Virus record (IMG/VR): IMGVR_UViG_3300050821_009471
Coordinates: 1-34,763 of that record
Strand: one strand, 5' to 3'
DNA from: a virus
Length of the DNA stretch: 34,763 bases
In this document: one piece after another, positions 1 through 8,941 of the stretch
Layout: each line of letters opens with the position of its first letter
How positions within the stretch are numbered: position 1 is the stretch's first letter
The notes under the pieces: generated by a model
Database searches by the model: none
What the model was told of the DNA's origin: nothing
What the model saw: only the letters and a program-made list of their open reading frames with translations
Translations under genes and position numbers: made by a program

Positions 1-46
1 TTGCAACGAAAATCTGGACATTCTCTTGGTACCTTGTTAAAGTTGT

Positions 47-319
47 TTACGCCGGTCTCACAGTGAGGCCGGTGTTATCTTTTAAAGTATGTTGGTTACG
101 TTCCGGTGCCTCGGATTTCAAATCGGTTTTCCGAGGCATTTTCATCCATCGTAAAGCTTCCTTGAAATCCATTGCTACCCAAATGTGACCGCAGTCTTTG
201 CATTCGATCACATCGTGCCAGAGAATCCCGCATCGCCCTTTATCGAACCTAACCTTGCATCTAGGGCAGCTCGTAGGAGAAACGCTGACAGAGAACTTAT
301 TAGGCGGCTTTTTAGACAT
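47..319 (-). CDS. Small zinc-ribbon protein (90 aa)
   Basis: Unrecognised small phage protein. Two Cys pairs are visible, CPRC near residue 18 and CKDC near residue 41, with a tryptophan between them, which is the spacing of a zinc ribbon; the C-terminal third is polar and probably disordered. The ATG overlaps the stop of the upstream 28-aa gene, so it belongs to the end of the same minus-strand operon. Its last codons lie in a 12-bp hairpin. Function unknown; a nucleic-acid-binding or regulatory role would be a guess. Confidence 0.6.
   Translation of the reverse strand: MSKKPPNKFSVSVSPTSCPRCKVRFDKGRCGILWHDVIECKDCGHIWVAMDFKEALRWMKMPRKTDLKSEAPERNQHTLKDNTGLTVRPA
49..75. terminator. Hairpin at end of minus-strand tail operon
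   Basis: A 12-bp stem with two G.U pairs and a CAG loop covers the last codons of the 90-aa gene. No strong U-run follows on either strand, so it may be a weak terminator or an RNA-protecting structure. Confidence 0.4.
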
Positions 320-398
320 TCTTCTTGATCCACGAGTAGAGCATGTAGCCGATTACGCACGTTCCGATGATGATTGTGACGCCTTGGAAGATTTGCAT
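312..398 (-). CDS. 28-aa single-pass membrane peptide
   Basis: Too short for most gene callers. The ATG overlaps the stop of the Gly-rich protein (TAATG) and its own stop overlaps the next ATG, so it is tightly coupled on both sides. The product is one hydrophobic segment (IIIGTCVIGYMLY) followed by a basic SWIKKNV tail, i.e. an inner-membrane helix with positive cytoplasmic end. A lysis or membrane role is possible but not shown. Confidence 0.5.
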   Translation of the reverse strand: MQIFQGVTIIIGTCVIGYMLYSWIKKNV

Positions 399-1096
399 TA
401 GGAAATGTACTCCGTAATTACTACGATACCAGCAGCTCCATCTCCCCCGTTGGCGGCGGCGCCTCCATCAGTGCTCAAACCTCCGGTACCACCTCCACCA
501 TAACTTCTACCTGTATTCCCTACTTGGGAAGCCGCTGAGTTTTGAGTGGTTCTTCCTTCTCTGGTTCCAGAAAAATATGAAGCACCCCCGAACCCCGAAG
601 AAGCTGCTAAGGTTAATGTAGTCAAATATGTCGCGAATCCAGAACCTCCGGCTCCTCCGGTTATATTCACATCGCCTCCACTAGAAGAGCCTCCCGCTCC
701 TCCTCCAGCTGTGGTAATAAGAGCGGCGGTTTCCGGTTCTCCGATTGCTCCTCCCACGCAAGAAATCAAAGCTCCCACAGAAGTCGTCCCGCCAGGAGAA
801 CCATTTGCTGAACCCACTCCACCAGCGCCACCAGCGCCGATAGTAATCGATTGAGACACTCCAATTGTTGAGGCAGAAGCCACAAGTCGAGAATAGCCAC
901 CTCCGCCACCCCCGCCTCCGGCCCCAACAGTTAGTACTCCTGCGGCTCCACATCCTCCACCTCCACCGCCACCACCAATAGCCTCTATAATGCAATAACG
1001 CATTCCAGAAGTAGGAGTATAAGTCCCGTTCGTAGTGAAGGTTTGAATGTTTATGCTCGAGAACTGGATGTTATTTATCGAATTGTTAGTGACCAT
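398..1096 (-). CDS. Glycine-rich tail/adhesin protein
   Basis: 232-aa probable receptor-binding or tail-tip protein. The N-terminal part has the FTTNGTYTP-type beta strand motif common in phage Gly-rich tail proteins, followed by long glycine runs (GGGGGGGG near residues 42 and 62) and further Gly/Ser blocks to the end, resembling polyglycine-rich adhesin folds. It is the last large gene of the tail-fibre cluster, consistent with a host-contact role. It has no enzyme motif. The glycine tracts make spurious ORFs on other frames. Confidence 0.7.
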   Translation of the reverse strand: MVTNNSINNIQFSSINIQTFTTNGTYTPTSGMRYCIIEAIGGGGGGGGCGAAGVLTVGAGGGGGGGGYSRLVASASTIGVSQSITIGAGGAGGVGSANGSPGGTTSVGALISCVGGAIGEPETAALITTAGGGAGGSSSGGDVNITGGAGGSGFATYLTTLTLAASSGFGGASYFSGTREGRTTQNSAASQVGNTGRSYGGGGTGGLSTDGGAAANGGDGAAGIVVITEYIS

Positions 1097-1103
1097 TGGA
1101 GTC

Positions 1104-1928
1104 CTATAAAACTGTTAAATTTCCTATCGAATCTTGCGCGACGAAGACTAAATTTGCAACTGCGCAGACGAGATACACTGAGTCCGTGTTCACGGTACTA
1201 GAGAGAGAACCAGTCGTTGCGGTCGTTTGCTTCGATCCGTACACAATCGATTGACCTGCGTTTTCTATGATCGTCCAGCCATTCCCTGTAGGCAAGCCGG
1301 AAACTCGAAACGAATCTCCAACAGCCGCCGAGTTCGGGAGCGTGTACGTAACGACTCCGCCTGCGTTCGAAAAGTATCCATTCCCCGCTACCAGGTTCTG
1401 AGAACCACTCGTTATCACAGACCACGTAAATCCTGCGCCAGTTGCGCTAATCATGGTTGTCCCGCCCAGGAACACGGGAGAGGCTGAGATAGAGATCCCA
1501 ACGCCCGCTACAAGCGTTATGGATGAATCTAGAAGAGCTGTGTTAGGGATTGCGGAGAGCACCGCAGTCAATGTATTGCCAGCCCCATGAAAAGTTGCGC
1601 CTGACAGGCCGTCTCCGACGATATTGATGTTCCCAGCCACAGGTGATATCGGACCGCCTGTGTCTCCTGTAAGCGTCTGGATATTTCCAGAGCCTCCAGA
1701 AAGCTGAGTCCAATTAGCTTGGACCACTCCTCCCGAAGAAATGTATCCGAGCAAAAAGTACTCCGCATGGCCGTCGCTGGCGTTCACCCATCGCTGACCT
1801 ACAAGGTATTTTTGGTTTGGGCCATCATTCCCTGTAGGCGCTCTGGATTCAATAATCGTGATGAAAGGATTTGTGGAGGCGCTGCCGACCGATTGCGCAT
1901 AATTGAATGTGCCGACTGGTGTATTCAT
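1104..1928 (-). CDS. Short tail-fibre protein (274 aa), paralogue A
   Basis: Probable virion fibre or adhesin. The N-terminal part (residues 1-75, ending in VVQANWTQL) resembles the N-termini of the two long fibres upstream (GPN...GQ.WV...SS...V.A.W). The C-terminal ~110 residues (GNGYFSN...GQSIVYG...DSVYLV...GNLTVL) are shared with the next two proteins and likely form a common beta trimer or receptor-binding tip. It therefore joins a fibre-type base to the small-fibre tip. Gene order and tight spacing place it in the tail-fibre operon. Confidence 0.7.
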   Translation of the reverse strand: MNTPVGTFNYAQSVGSASTNPFITIIESRAPTGNDGPNQKYLVGQRWVNASDGHAEYFLLGYISSGGVVQANWTQLSGGSGNIQTLTGDTGGPISPVAGNINIVGDGLSGATFHGAGNTLTAVLSAIPNTALLDSSITLVAGVGISISASPVFLGGTTMISATGAGFTWSVITSGSQNLVAGNGYFSNAGGVVTYTLPNSAAVGDSFRVSGLPTGNGWTIIENAGQSIVYGSKQTTATTGSLSSTVNTDSVYLVCAVANLVFVAQDSIGNLTVL

Positions 1929-1940
1929 TGATCCTCGTTA

Positions 1941-2540
1941 TTACACGACGGTGATGTTTCCGACTACGTTCGTTACGATCCAAGACGTGTTAGCTACGTT
2001 ACAAACTAAGTACACAGAGTCATGAGTTTGGGTAGAAGCCAGACTCCCAGCGACTCCAATAGTCGTAGACGAAGCTCCTATAAATACTTGTTGACCGGCG
2101 TTCTGGGCAATCACCCATCCTGTTGCATTATTCATGCCAGCGACAGCGACTACAGTACCTACAGCAGCTGTTGCCGGAAGGGTAACGGTTACAGTTCCTG
2201 CGTTGTTTGCAAAATAACCGTTGTTTACAGCAGCTGCTTGCGTTGTTCCTGTGACTACAGTCCAAGCAAGTCCACCGCCTGAAGCCGAAATCGTGATGCT
2301 TCCCGAGGCATTCACTACGGATATCCCAGTCCCAGCCGTAAGAGTAGCCGCGACAGGGTCAGCCCCTGTGGAGCCAATCGGCAATTGGCCGTTTGTGAGT
2401 GTAAGATTGGCAATTGTATGTGTATTAGAGCCGCCAAGCAACAAGGAGTGTTGGGTTAGTGAGCTGGAGTTAAACGTGCCGGCTCCATCATATCCGACGA
2501 TACCCGACGCTGAAATGTTTACTGCGTTTTGTGTAGTCAT
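1941..2540 (-). CDS. Short tail-fibre protein (199 aa), paralogue B
   Basis: Second member of the three-gene family with the C-terminal GYFANN...TLPA...GWVIAQNAGQQ...DSVYLV...GNITVV domain (about residues 90-199). The N-terminal part is a short Ser/Thr/Gly-rich beta region without the fibre base seen in paralogue A. Probably a trimeric tip or accessory fibre. The pattern suggests duplication followed by divergence; specific ligand unknown. Confidence 0.68.
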   Translation of the reverse strand: MTTQNAVNISASGIVGYDGAGTFNSSSLTQHSLLLGGSNTHTIANLTLTNGQLPIGSTGADPVAATLTAGTGISVVNASGSITISASGGGLAWTVVTGTTQAAAVNNGYFANNAGTVTVTLPATAAVGTVVAVAGMNNATGWVIAQNAGQQVFIGASSTTIGVAGSLASTQTHDSVYLVCNVANTSWIVTNVVGNITVV

Positions 2541-2562
2541 TTTGAATCCTTTTCTCTATTTA

Positions 2563-3075
2563 TTACACGATGGTCGGATTCCCTATAGAGGAAACTATCT
2601 GCCACCTTAAATTTGGTATCCTGTTCACGAGCCTGAGGCTATCCCCCTGCTGAGTGCTAGAAATACTTCCTCCCACACCAACGGTGGTCGTATTATTTCC
2701 GTATACAATGCTTTGCCCCGCTCCCTGGGCAATCGTGAAAGAAGTAGCTCCATCCAAAGCGACTGAGATCACGTCTCCCTGACTCGAAGTGGGGGGGAGT
2801 AATAGACTCAAGGCCCCGCCAGGCGACACACAAAAATAACCCACATTCGGGTCCATTGTCTGAGAGGCTGAGATGCTCACCCAGGCAGGTTCTGCGTTAG
2901 AGATGGTAAGCGTATTGGTCCCAGCATTTCCAGAAACCGTGATCGTGCCGGCTCCTACGACATTGATTATGCCGCCGCCGGTCGGCCCTATAGCTCCGCC
3001 TGTGTTCCCTTCCAAGAAGAGAACCGATCCACCTCCGCCTCCTCCGCTACCGCTCGCTAATCCCGATTGCGACAT
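2563..3075 (-). CDS. Short tail-fibre protein (170 aa), paralogue C
   Basis: Third member of the local family: VGYFCVSPGGALSLLLPP, then GQSIVYGNNTTTVG and a DSLRLV segment near the C-terminus match paralogues A and B. The N-terminus is a Gly-rich linker (SGSGGGGGG) followed by a TGGAIGPTGG segment, so this copy consists of little more than the tip domain. Probably a virion surface protein. Confidence 0.65.
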   Translation of the reverse strand: MSQSGLASGSGGGGGGSVLFLEGNTGGAIGPTGGGIINVVGAGTITVSGNAGTNTLTISNAEPAWVSISASQTMDPNVGYFCVSPGGALSLLLPPTSSQGDVISVALDGATSFTIAQGAGQSIVYGNNTTTVGVGGSISSTQQGDSLRLVNRIPNLRWQIVSSIGNPTIV

Positions 3076-3085
3076 CTAATTTTCC

Positions 3086-3442
3086 TTACAGTGGAATTGT
3101 TTGCGAAGGGGTCTTCGCGTACATACTTACCACATATACTAAACCAGTCCCTGCTGCCCCACTCGCGTAAAATTGCGTACCTGCCGGCAGAGCTGTATCT
3201 GCTGATGGGTTTCCCCTATTCGTACCAAGATCGTAAAGAGAAAAGGAATTAGCGGGAAGAACATCCATGGCTGTTGACCCATCCGTAGAAATAGTTATCA
3301 GAACGTTTGAATTGTTAACGATCTTAAAGATTCTTACCGTGGTAGGGATGGCAGTTCCTATCGGAAGGAAAGCCCCCGTGAAAGTGGCGCTATCTACGCT
3401 GCGGAGGGGGTTATACGAGATGCTCGTGCTTTGTGATGACAT
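3086..3442 (-). CDS. Small virion-associated beta protein (118 aa)
   Basis: Unrecognised. A beta-rich sequence without signal peptide or transmembrane segment, with motifs typical of small phage tail accessory proteins (VRIFKIVNNSNVLITISTDG, PANSFSLYDLGTN, PAGTQFYASG). It sits between the beta-helix fibre and the short fibre family in the same operon, so a structural role is likely. Confidence 0.55.
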   Translation of the reverse strand: MSSQSTSISYNPLRSVDSATFTGAFLPIGTAIPTTVRIFKIVNNSNVLITISTDGSTAMDVLPANSFSLYDLGTNRGNPSADTALPAGTQFYASGAAGTGLVYVVSMYAKTPSQTIPL

Positions 3443-3452
3443 AAATAATCCT

Positions 3453-5015
3453 TTATACGGGGGTTGCTACTGCAACAATTGCATCTACGGTAATCACTCC
3501 TGTCCCTGCAATAGCTAAATAATACATAGCCGGGACGTAAGCTGAAAAATAAACTACCGTCGCCGCTGCAAGACTTGGAGTAATGCCATTTCCTGTGGGA
3601 GTACTTGTAGGACCAACTCCTAGCGTTACAACGCCTCCGGCTGCCGCAGTGACGTTCACTGAACCTGAAATCGACACATCATAACCTAATGTGTTCTGGA
3701 CAGGAGTTCCAAATGTCGCTGAGAAAGCGGAAGAGGCTGGCGGAGCAGTTCGGAATTTAGAAACCATGAATGTTGAACCGATGGAGAGACCAGTCAATAA
3801 ACCAGATATTCCAGTACTGTTTATAAAATCACAGCCATAGATAAAAATATTAGATGCGGAAGATCCAGATATTGCATTGATCGCAGTGCTGTCCAGAGTA
3901 CACGATATCAATTCGCCTCCCGCTCCTCCATCGAACGTGATGGCCGTATTCCCAGCAGAGAACATGACGCAATCATTAAAAAGACCTGCCGCAGAAGACA
4001 CCACCGTTAAGGTGATGGTATTATTAAAATCGCACTGGTTTGCTACGATCGTGCCACCTGAGTTAAGCACTACTTCAAAAAAAGTACACCCATCAAAAAC
4101 CCAATTGCCTCCAGAGTTTTCGAAAAACCCTCCATTGGATGCGAATTGGCAATTGACAGCAGTTAGATCGCCAGAGAAAGCGACGAGAAATGTCCCACCA
4201 TCTATCACAAAAAGAGATTTCAGGTAGAAAACACTTCCTGTTGGCGAGAGTGTTGGGAAGTTGAAGAGAGATCCTACGGTTACTCTAGCCACGCAATCGG
4301 TCATTTGCAATTGCAGGGAAGTTGTTAAAGCAGAGGATAAAAGATTTCCTGTGCACGCAAAATCTATTCCAGAAGCTCCGATTCCTTGAACAGGTCCGGC
4401 TCCTTGAACAATCGTGTGGTTTCCTGAAATTATAGTAGGTTGGATCGCGGCCGTGTTTTCATTAGTAGGAATTATGCTGCATACATAAACACTAGTATAC
4501 CAAGTGAGGTTTTCTGTATACGTTCCAGGCTGAACATATACCATTCCGCCTCCCGCTGTGTTCGCGGCTGTGATCGCGGCCTGGACAGTCTGATACCCAG
4601 CTCTTCCAGAAGGGCCCACTACAAAAGGAGTGATGGGGAACGCCCCAGCAGACGAGGCGATAGTAAGATTGCCCGCTGATCCGGTAGTGGTGATCAAGCC
4701 TCCCGAACCGACTACGTTGATATTGGCGGCTATGGGAGTTGCAACCCCACTATTGCCAGTAAGCGTGTCTAAAAACCCTGAAGAACTGGCGATTTGATCC
4801 CAGGTAGCCGTTACGGAACCCTGGGAGGACGCCAGAGCAACGAGAATATAAGCTGTTTTGGTCGCAGAGTCTACCCAGATCTGGCCTATTTTAAAAGGAC
4901 CATTAGGCCCTGTGATGTTTGTCGGTGCTGGTGCATTAGGGGAAACAAAGACCGCCCCGGTGAACGCTGTACCATAACCTTGGGTGTATACTGGAAGTGA
5001 TGAGGGTGTAGTCAT
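3453..5015 (-). CDS. Tail fibre with parallel beta-helix (520 aa)
   Basis: Likely tail fibre/tailspike. Residues 1-80 are a conserved base (SSLPVYTQGYGT, GPNGPFKIGQIWV, SQGSVTATW) shared with the 383-aa fibre next door. The middle (about 130-400) has the GYQTVQAAITAAN...G..VYVQPGTYTENL signature and repeated short beta turns of a pectate-lyase-like beta helix. The last ~100 residues (TAPPASSAFSATFGTPVQNTLGYD...GVITVDAIVAVATPV) are again shared with the neighbour and probably trimerise or bind receptor. No catalytic residues can be assigned, so enzymatic depolymerase activity is unproven. Confidence 0.78.
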   Translation of the reverse strand: MTTPSSLPVYTQGYGTAFTGAVFVSPNAPAPTNITGPNGPFKIGQIWVDSATKTAYILVALASSQGSVTATWDQIASSSGFLDTLTGNSGVATPIAANINVVGSGGLITTTGSAGNLTIASSAGAFPITPFVVGPSGRAGYQTVQAAITAANTAGGGMVYVQPGTYTENLTWYTSVYVCSIIPTNENTAAIQPTIISGNHTIVQGAGPVQGIGASGIDFACTGNLLSSALTTSLQLQMTDCVARVTVGSLFNFPTLSPTGSVFYLKSLFVIDGGTFLVAFSGDLTAVNCQFASNGGFFENSGGNWVFDGCTFFEVVLNSGGTIVANQCDFNNTITLTVVSSAAGLFNDCVMFSAGNTAITFDGGAGGELISCTLDSTAINAISGSSASNIFIYGCDFINSTGISGLLTGLSIGSTFMVSKFRTAPPASSAFSATFGTPVQNTLGYDVSISGSVNVTAAAGGVVTLGVGPTSTPTGNGITPSLAAATVVYFSAYVPAMYYLAIAGTGVITVDAIVAVATPV

Positions 5016-5033
5016 TTTTATTTCCCTGTGTTT

Positions 5034-6182
5034 TTATATTGGGGTTGCTATAGCTAGAACAGAATCTACGGTAATAACCCCCGATCCAGCTAAACTCAAA
5101 TAGTAATTCGATGGCACGTAAGCAGAAAAACTGATCAATTGCGCTGCTCCAAGAGCCGGCGTGAGAGGGAAGGTGGAAGGCGTAGAGGTGGAGGCAACGC
5201 CCATTTGCACAGAACCCGCTGTCGCTGCCGTCACATTTATATATCCGGAGATTAAAACATCGTAGCCAAGAGTGTTTTGGACAGGTGTTCCGAAAGTGAT
5301 GGAAAAAGCGCTCGAAGCGGGAGGTGCTGATCTTATAGTGCCTCTTGTGGGAGTCCCGTTAGCCGTAACACCGCAAGAGATATCATCCGTATAAAGGGCA
5401 ACTCTGTTGACTCCAACCCCAGGATTAGCAAAGTATCCTGCGTAAGTGTTAGTAAGAGTTCCTCCGCTACCAGAAAAAGGAGCTACAAAAATCCCTATCG
5501 TTGTGGTGATAGTGCCCGCATTGCTGCCTAAAAAAGTTTGCACAGAAATTGTACTAGCCTGTACGGCAGTTACTCCGCCAGGTAAAGCGAAAGTGGCAAA
5601 CGACTGATACGCGCAGCAGGAACCTGCATTCGAAGTTGGGGAAAAAGTTAGCTGGGAGAAAAGACCGAATTGGTTAGCTCCTCCGTCTAAAGCCAGCATA
5701 GTGCCGAAAAGGTGCACGTCGTACACTGAACTTGCCAGAGGGGATAAAGTAGATCCTCCGTTGGTAGTTGGCGTCGAAGTTCCAACTCCCAATATCCCAG
5801 GCATGATTAGTCCACCAGGTGGGGGAGATATAGCTTGGTAAGATCCTAGGGACACGCCGTTTGTGAGGGCCAGGACTACATCTCCTGTGGTGGGAGAAGC
5901 TGATATTTGATTTGTGGTCCCAGTGACAGATGTAACTCCAGAGGAAACGGCATTCGTCAACTCTTCCCACGTAGCAGTCACCACCCCTTGGGAAGAAGAA
6001 AGAGACGTGAGAGCCCAGTACTTATTGCTCGCTGAATTGACCCAAACCTGTCCAATTTTGAAGGGTCCATTAGGCCCTTGAATATTCTGAATTGTTGGGT
6101 CGACGTTTGATACGAAGGGCGCTCCTGTGAAAGAAGTCCCGTATCCTTGCGTATATACTGGTAATGAAGAAGGACTCGTCAT
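5034..6182 (-). CDS. Tail fibre protein (383 aa), paralogue of beta-helix fibre
   Basis: Shares N-terminal base (SSLPVYTQGYGT, GPNGPFKIGQVWV) and C-terminal tip (SAPPASSAFSITFGTPVQNT...GVITVDSVLAIATPI) with the 520-aa fibre, but has a different central region rich in Gly/Thr beta strands in place of the beta helix. The two genes look like one fibre whose receptor-contact middle was exchanged. I chose the ATG at 6182 (MTSPSS), which matches the paralogue's start and has GGAG eight bases upstream; the longer reading frame to 6272 adds an unrelated basic stretch. Confidence 0.72.
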   Translation of the reverse strand: MTSPSSLPVYTQGYGTSFTGAPFVSNVDPTIQNIQGPNGPFKIGQVWVNSASNKYWALTSLSSSQGVVTATWEELTNAVSSGVTSVTGTTNQISASPTTGDVVLALTNGVSLGSYQAISPPPGGLIMPGILGVGTSTPTTNGGSTLSPLASSVYDVHLFGTMLALDGGANQFGLFSQLTFSPTSNAGSCCAYQSFATFALPGGVTAVQASTISVQTFLGSNAGTITTTIGIFVAPFSGSGGTLTNTYAGYFANPGVGVNRVALYTDDISCGVTANGTPTRGTIRSAPPASSAFSITFGTPVQNTLGYDVLISGYINVTAATAGSVQMGVASTSTPSTFPLTPALGAAQLISFSAYVPSNYYLSLAGSGVITVDSVLAIATPI

Positions 6183-6289
6183 AGAGAGGCTCCGAAGCTT
6201 GGATGTTGCTAAAAAAGAATTTACTTGTATCAGGGATTTGTTGAAAGAGGAATGGTTTGCGGGCGTCCGCAAAGTGATGAAACTAAAAG

Positions 6290-6330
6290 AAAGTCTCGGA
6301 CTGGGGCTTAAACTTGATAAATGCTAGAAT
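6290..6330 (+). promoter_or_regulatory. Possible plus-strand promoter with shared 13-bp motif
   Basis: AAAGTCTCGGACT (6290-6302) is followed by TTGATAAATGCTAGAAT, which has a -10-like TAGAAT at about 6325. The same 13-mer occurs at 9580-9592 before the tRNA/plus-strand block, again with an AT-rich TACATAAT about 20 bases on. I infer a phage- or host-specific promoter family; only two copies are visible. The rest of the 6183-6350 gap shows no gene. Confidence 0.35.
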
Positions 6331-6350
6331 GGAGGAAATTAGAGGTTGTT

Positions 6351-6416
6351 ATGTTCTTAGGTGTAATCGCCGGCATCGGCATGTATATATTTTTAGTCCA
6401 TTTTTGCGACAGATGA
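6351..6416 (+). CDS. 21-aa membrane micro-peptide
   Basis: ATG with AGAGG five bases upstream opens a 21-residue reading frame that is almost entirely one hydrophobic helix (FLGVIAGIGMYIFLVHF) ending CDR. It lies just after the putative promoter and overlaps the 3' end of the opposite-strand ejection gene by 24 bases. Could be a real regulatory or lysis micropeptide or a chance ORF. Confidence 0.3.
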   Translation: MFLGVIAGIGMYIFLVHFCDR

Positions 6417-7883
6417 GTTTTTGTCTTGAGAATATTTTTTTAGTAGAGATTGGCGTTTGGCTCCGATAGTTCCCTCTTCATGCTCTTTTCCGTATTTCTT
6501 CTCGTATCCTTTATTTAAGGAATTTATGTTTTTTAAGAAGGCGGATTGGTTCCCTTCTCTCAGAGCATTAACGGATTCCCAGTAGTAATGGGCTAAATTA
6601 GGGTCGTTCCAAACTCTATAAGCTATCTGGCCGGCTTTGTGAGCAGAACCAGTTGCCACAGCGGCAGAACCTACTAAAGCCGGTTCGCTAAGGGCAGCTT
6701 TTCCGAAGAGCCCTGCTGCGATGGTTTTTGATGTGGGGCCTTCCATCCATCTTTGAGCAAGATTGGAGAATCTCTCACTTTGGTTTATCACTGCAAAAGC
6801 TTGAACACCATTTTGCCAGGCTTGCAACCCCTGTGGATTGTGAGCCCCTATGGCCTCGATTTCATGCCTTACTACATCTCTAACCTGATTAATGTTTCTA
6901 ACGGCCGCAGCCCGATCTGTTGAGTTCAGTCCAAAAAGTCCTCTATCTCTTTTGGCAGCATTTATTGCGTCATATCTATTCATTAAATCCCGCATGGTGT
7001 TTTGACCATTCTGAATATCGTTATTAATACCAGCAATTTGCTGCTGGGCTAACTGACTCCTTGGATCCCCTTGAAGCATGTTTCTAGCCACTCCATTGAC
7101 TCTGTTGGTGTATCTAGGAATGTCTGCCGAGACATGGGGCCCAAAAGCTTGCCTCCCTTCGTTCATCAGATTTGCAGCGAAATGTCGACCATTCACGTTA
7201 TTCAAAAGAGAAAGAGCCGTCCATGAAGCCAACTTTGACCAAGTCCCTTTGTCTTCTCCAAAGCCTAATTCTTCAACGGCCGCTTTTGCTGCGGTCGCCG
7301 CCGCTGGGATACCAAAATTATTCACCAAAGGACCTCTTCGTCCGACTCCAGTTCTGTTTAATAACCTGGTTCCCAGAGAACCATAGTCTGAAGCCAGCTC
7401 TTGCATATACTTTTCTGCTTTACCTTTTGGTTTTGTATAATCTCCCGTCAGAGATTCCGTGACATCTCTCAAATCTCGACTGGTTGGAATTTTTATATTC
7501 GAAGGATTGCCTTCAGACCCCTTCCACATATTCTCCCACCCTTCTTGTCCCATTAGAGAATGAAGAGAGGACCCTAACAGACCTAAAGACTTGGGATTTT
7601 TGGAAAAGAAATTTTCTACGAACTGTTTAGCATCGCCATATCTTCCTAAAAATCCTTCAGCATATCTCAGCCCATGGGAGACAGCGTTTCTGGTCAGAGA
7701 CCCGAAAGTTGATTCATTGGAAGCCGGGTCGGCCTCCCCTTGATATGTAGAAGTATTCTGAAATCCTCCCCACGAAAAATCCTTCTCTGGCCCAGAAATT
7801 GAATTTTCTTTTGGATTGGGCTCAGGAACAGGCTGACTTCTGTTGTTCTGAAATTGGTTCCAAGAAAAAGATGGCGTTACCAT
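6393..7883 (-). CDS. Probable ejection/internal virion protein (496 aa)
   Basis: No catalytic domain recognised. The sequence is Asn/Gln/Lys-rich and mostly alpha-helical, with an Ala/Gly-rich central segment (IAAGLFGKAALSEPALVGSAAVATGSAHKA is the longest hydrophobic stretch, near residue 390) and a charged C-terminus. It is the third of three consecutive genes of similar character located just upstream of the fibres, the usual place for podovirus ejection proteins. It overlaps the preceding gene by 7 bases, implying translational coupling. Confidence 0.55.
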   Translation of the reverse strand: MVTPSFSWNQFQNNRSQPVPEPNPKENSISGPEKDFSWGGFQNTSTYQGEADPASNESTFGSLTRNAVSHGLRYAEGFLGRYGDAKQFVENFFSKNPKSLGLLGSSLHSLMGQEGWENMWKGSEGNPSNIKIPTSRDLRDVTESLTGDYTKPKGKAEKYMQELASDYGSLGTRLLNRTGVGRRGPLVNNFGIPAAATAAKAAVEELGFGEDKGTWSKLASWTALSLLNNVNGRHFAANLMNEGRQAFGPHVSADIPRYTNRVNGVARNMLQGDPRSQLAQQQIAGINNDIQNGQNTMRDLMNRYDAINAAKRDRGLFGLNSTDRAAAVRNINQVRDVVRHEIEAIGAHNPQGLQAWQNGVQAFAVINQSERFSNLAQRWMEGPTSKTIAAGLFGKAALSEPALVGSAAVATGSAHKAGQIAYRVWNDPNLAHYYWESVNALREGNQSAFLKNINSLNKGYEKKYGKEHEEGTIGAKRQSLLKKYSQDKNSSVAKMD

Positions 7884-8941
7884 ACTCGCTCTCCTCCGTT
7901 TTGCTCAGCCCATTTCATCGCTTCCGGGTCATTAGGAACGAATGAAACGGTCCCTTGAGGATTGAAAAAAGGAACTGTTCCTTTTGGAACCGACTTTATG
8001 CTTGACAGTTCTGTAAATTGCTTTGTTAGCTTCTGGACTCTTGGCAGTGAATTTTCGAAAACTTTTTGCTCAAAATCTCTTGGCAATCTTTCGTTTTTAT
8101 CGATAGCCGTCTGCTGAACATTTCTCATTTCGTTGTAGAAAGCCTGTTTTATTTCACCTAACTTGAGAGCATTCGAGGCTATCATTCTCCGACCTTCTGG
8201 GCTGTTGACAAGCCGTGGGATAGTTTTTAAATAGTTTTCTACTTCAACTTTCAGGATTCTATTACCATAAGTTTCAGGAAGACCTTTCAATAAATCTTGA
8301 GAAACTTTTTCATAGAGCTCATTACTAGGATTTTCTAACATTCCCAATGGAAGATTCATTATTTCTAAGAATTTAGCAGAGCTTGGGGATATCAACTGCT
8401 CGTTGTTCAGATTTTGAAGCTGCATGAGTCTAGGTTTTAGATCTGATTCAAAAGACTTATATGAATCGGTCGTCGATTTTATAAAATCCTTATTGAATTC
8501 ATAAGACCTATCAATTGAAGCTTCTTTTGCTTTATCTTTGGCGGCCGCCTGTTTTGATTTCAACTTTGCTTTTTCAGTTTCGAATCGACCTAATTCATCG
8601 AGGCCAACAGTATAAAAATCCTCAGCTTTTTGGAGCTCTGTATCGCCGACTTCTCCAGATGTTTGCTCTTGAGACGGAGACAATCCCTTCAAGTCTTTTA
8701 TCTTTTTGTCGATATCAGAAGAAGGTCCCTCTCCATCAGAGTTGCCGAATTTTTTGGTTTCGTATTTATCCTTAACAGATTGAATCAATTTCTGTTTCTG
8801 AGACAACTTCATTTGCTCCATCAGAGATTGTCCCGCTAGCTGTGCCGCGAGATCAACCCCTTTAGAAACTCCTGCGCCGATCGATTTAGCGAATTGAGAC
8901 CCGAAGCTTGGGATTTCTGGGAGTACGCCGAAAAATGCCAT
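7877..8941 (-). CDS. Probable ejection/internal virion protein (354 aa)
   Basis: Helical, strongly charged protein with heptad-like Lys/Glu stretches (residues about 45-160: KQKLIQSVKDKYETKK, ELGRFETEKAKLKSKQAAAKDK), predicted coiled coil, and a Gly/Ala N-terminus (FAKSIGAGVSKGVDLAAQLAGQSL). The start overlaps the stop of the 194-aa gene (TAATG). Position and composition fit an internal head/ejection protein; no family can be named. Confidence 0.55.
   Translation of the reverse strand: MAFFGVLPEIPSFGSQFAKSIGAGVSKGVDLAAQLAGQSLMEQMKLSQKQKLIQSVKDKYETKKFGNSDGEGPSSDIDKKIKDLKGLSPSQEQTSGEVGDTELQKAEDFYTVGLDELGRFETEKAKLKSKQAAAKDKAKEASIDRSYEFNKDFIKSTTDSYKSFESDLKPRLMQLQNLNNEQLISPSSAKFLEIMNLPLGMLENPSNELYEKVSQDLLKGLPETYGNRILKVEVENYLKTIPRLVNSPEGRRMIASNALKLGEIKQAFYNEMRNVQQTAIDKNERLPRDFEQKVFENSLPRVQKLTKQFTELSSIKSVPKGTVPFFNPQGTVSFVPNDPEAMKWAEQNGGERVW

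Noticed and set aside
546-995. ORFs on both strands over the Gly-rich gene
   Set aside because: They arise from glycine-codon repeats and have no start context or neighbours.
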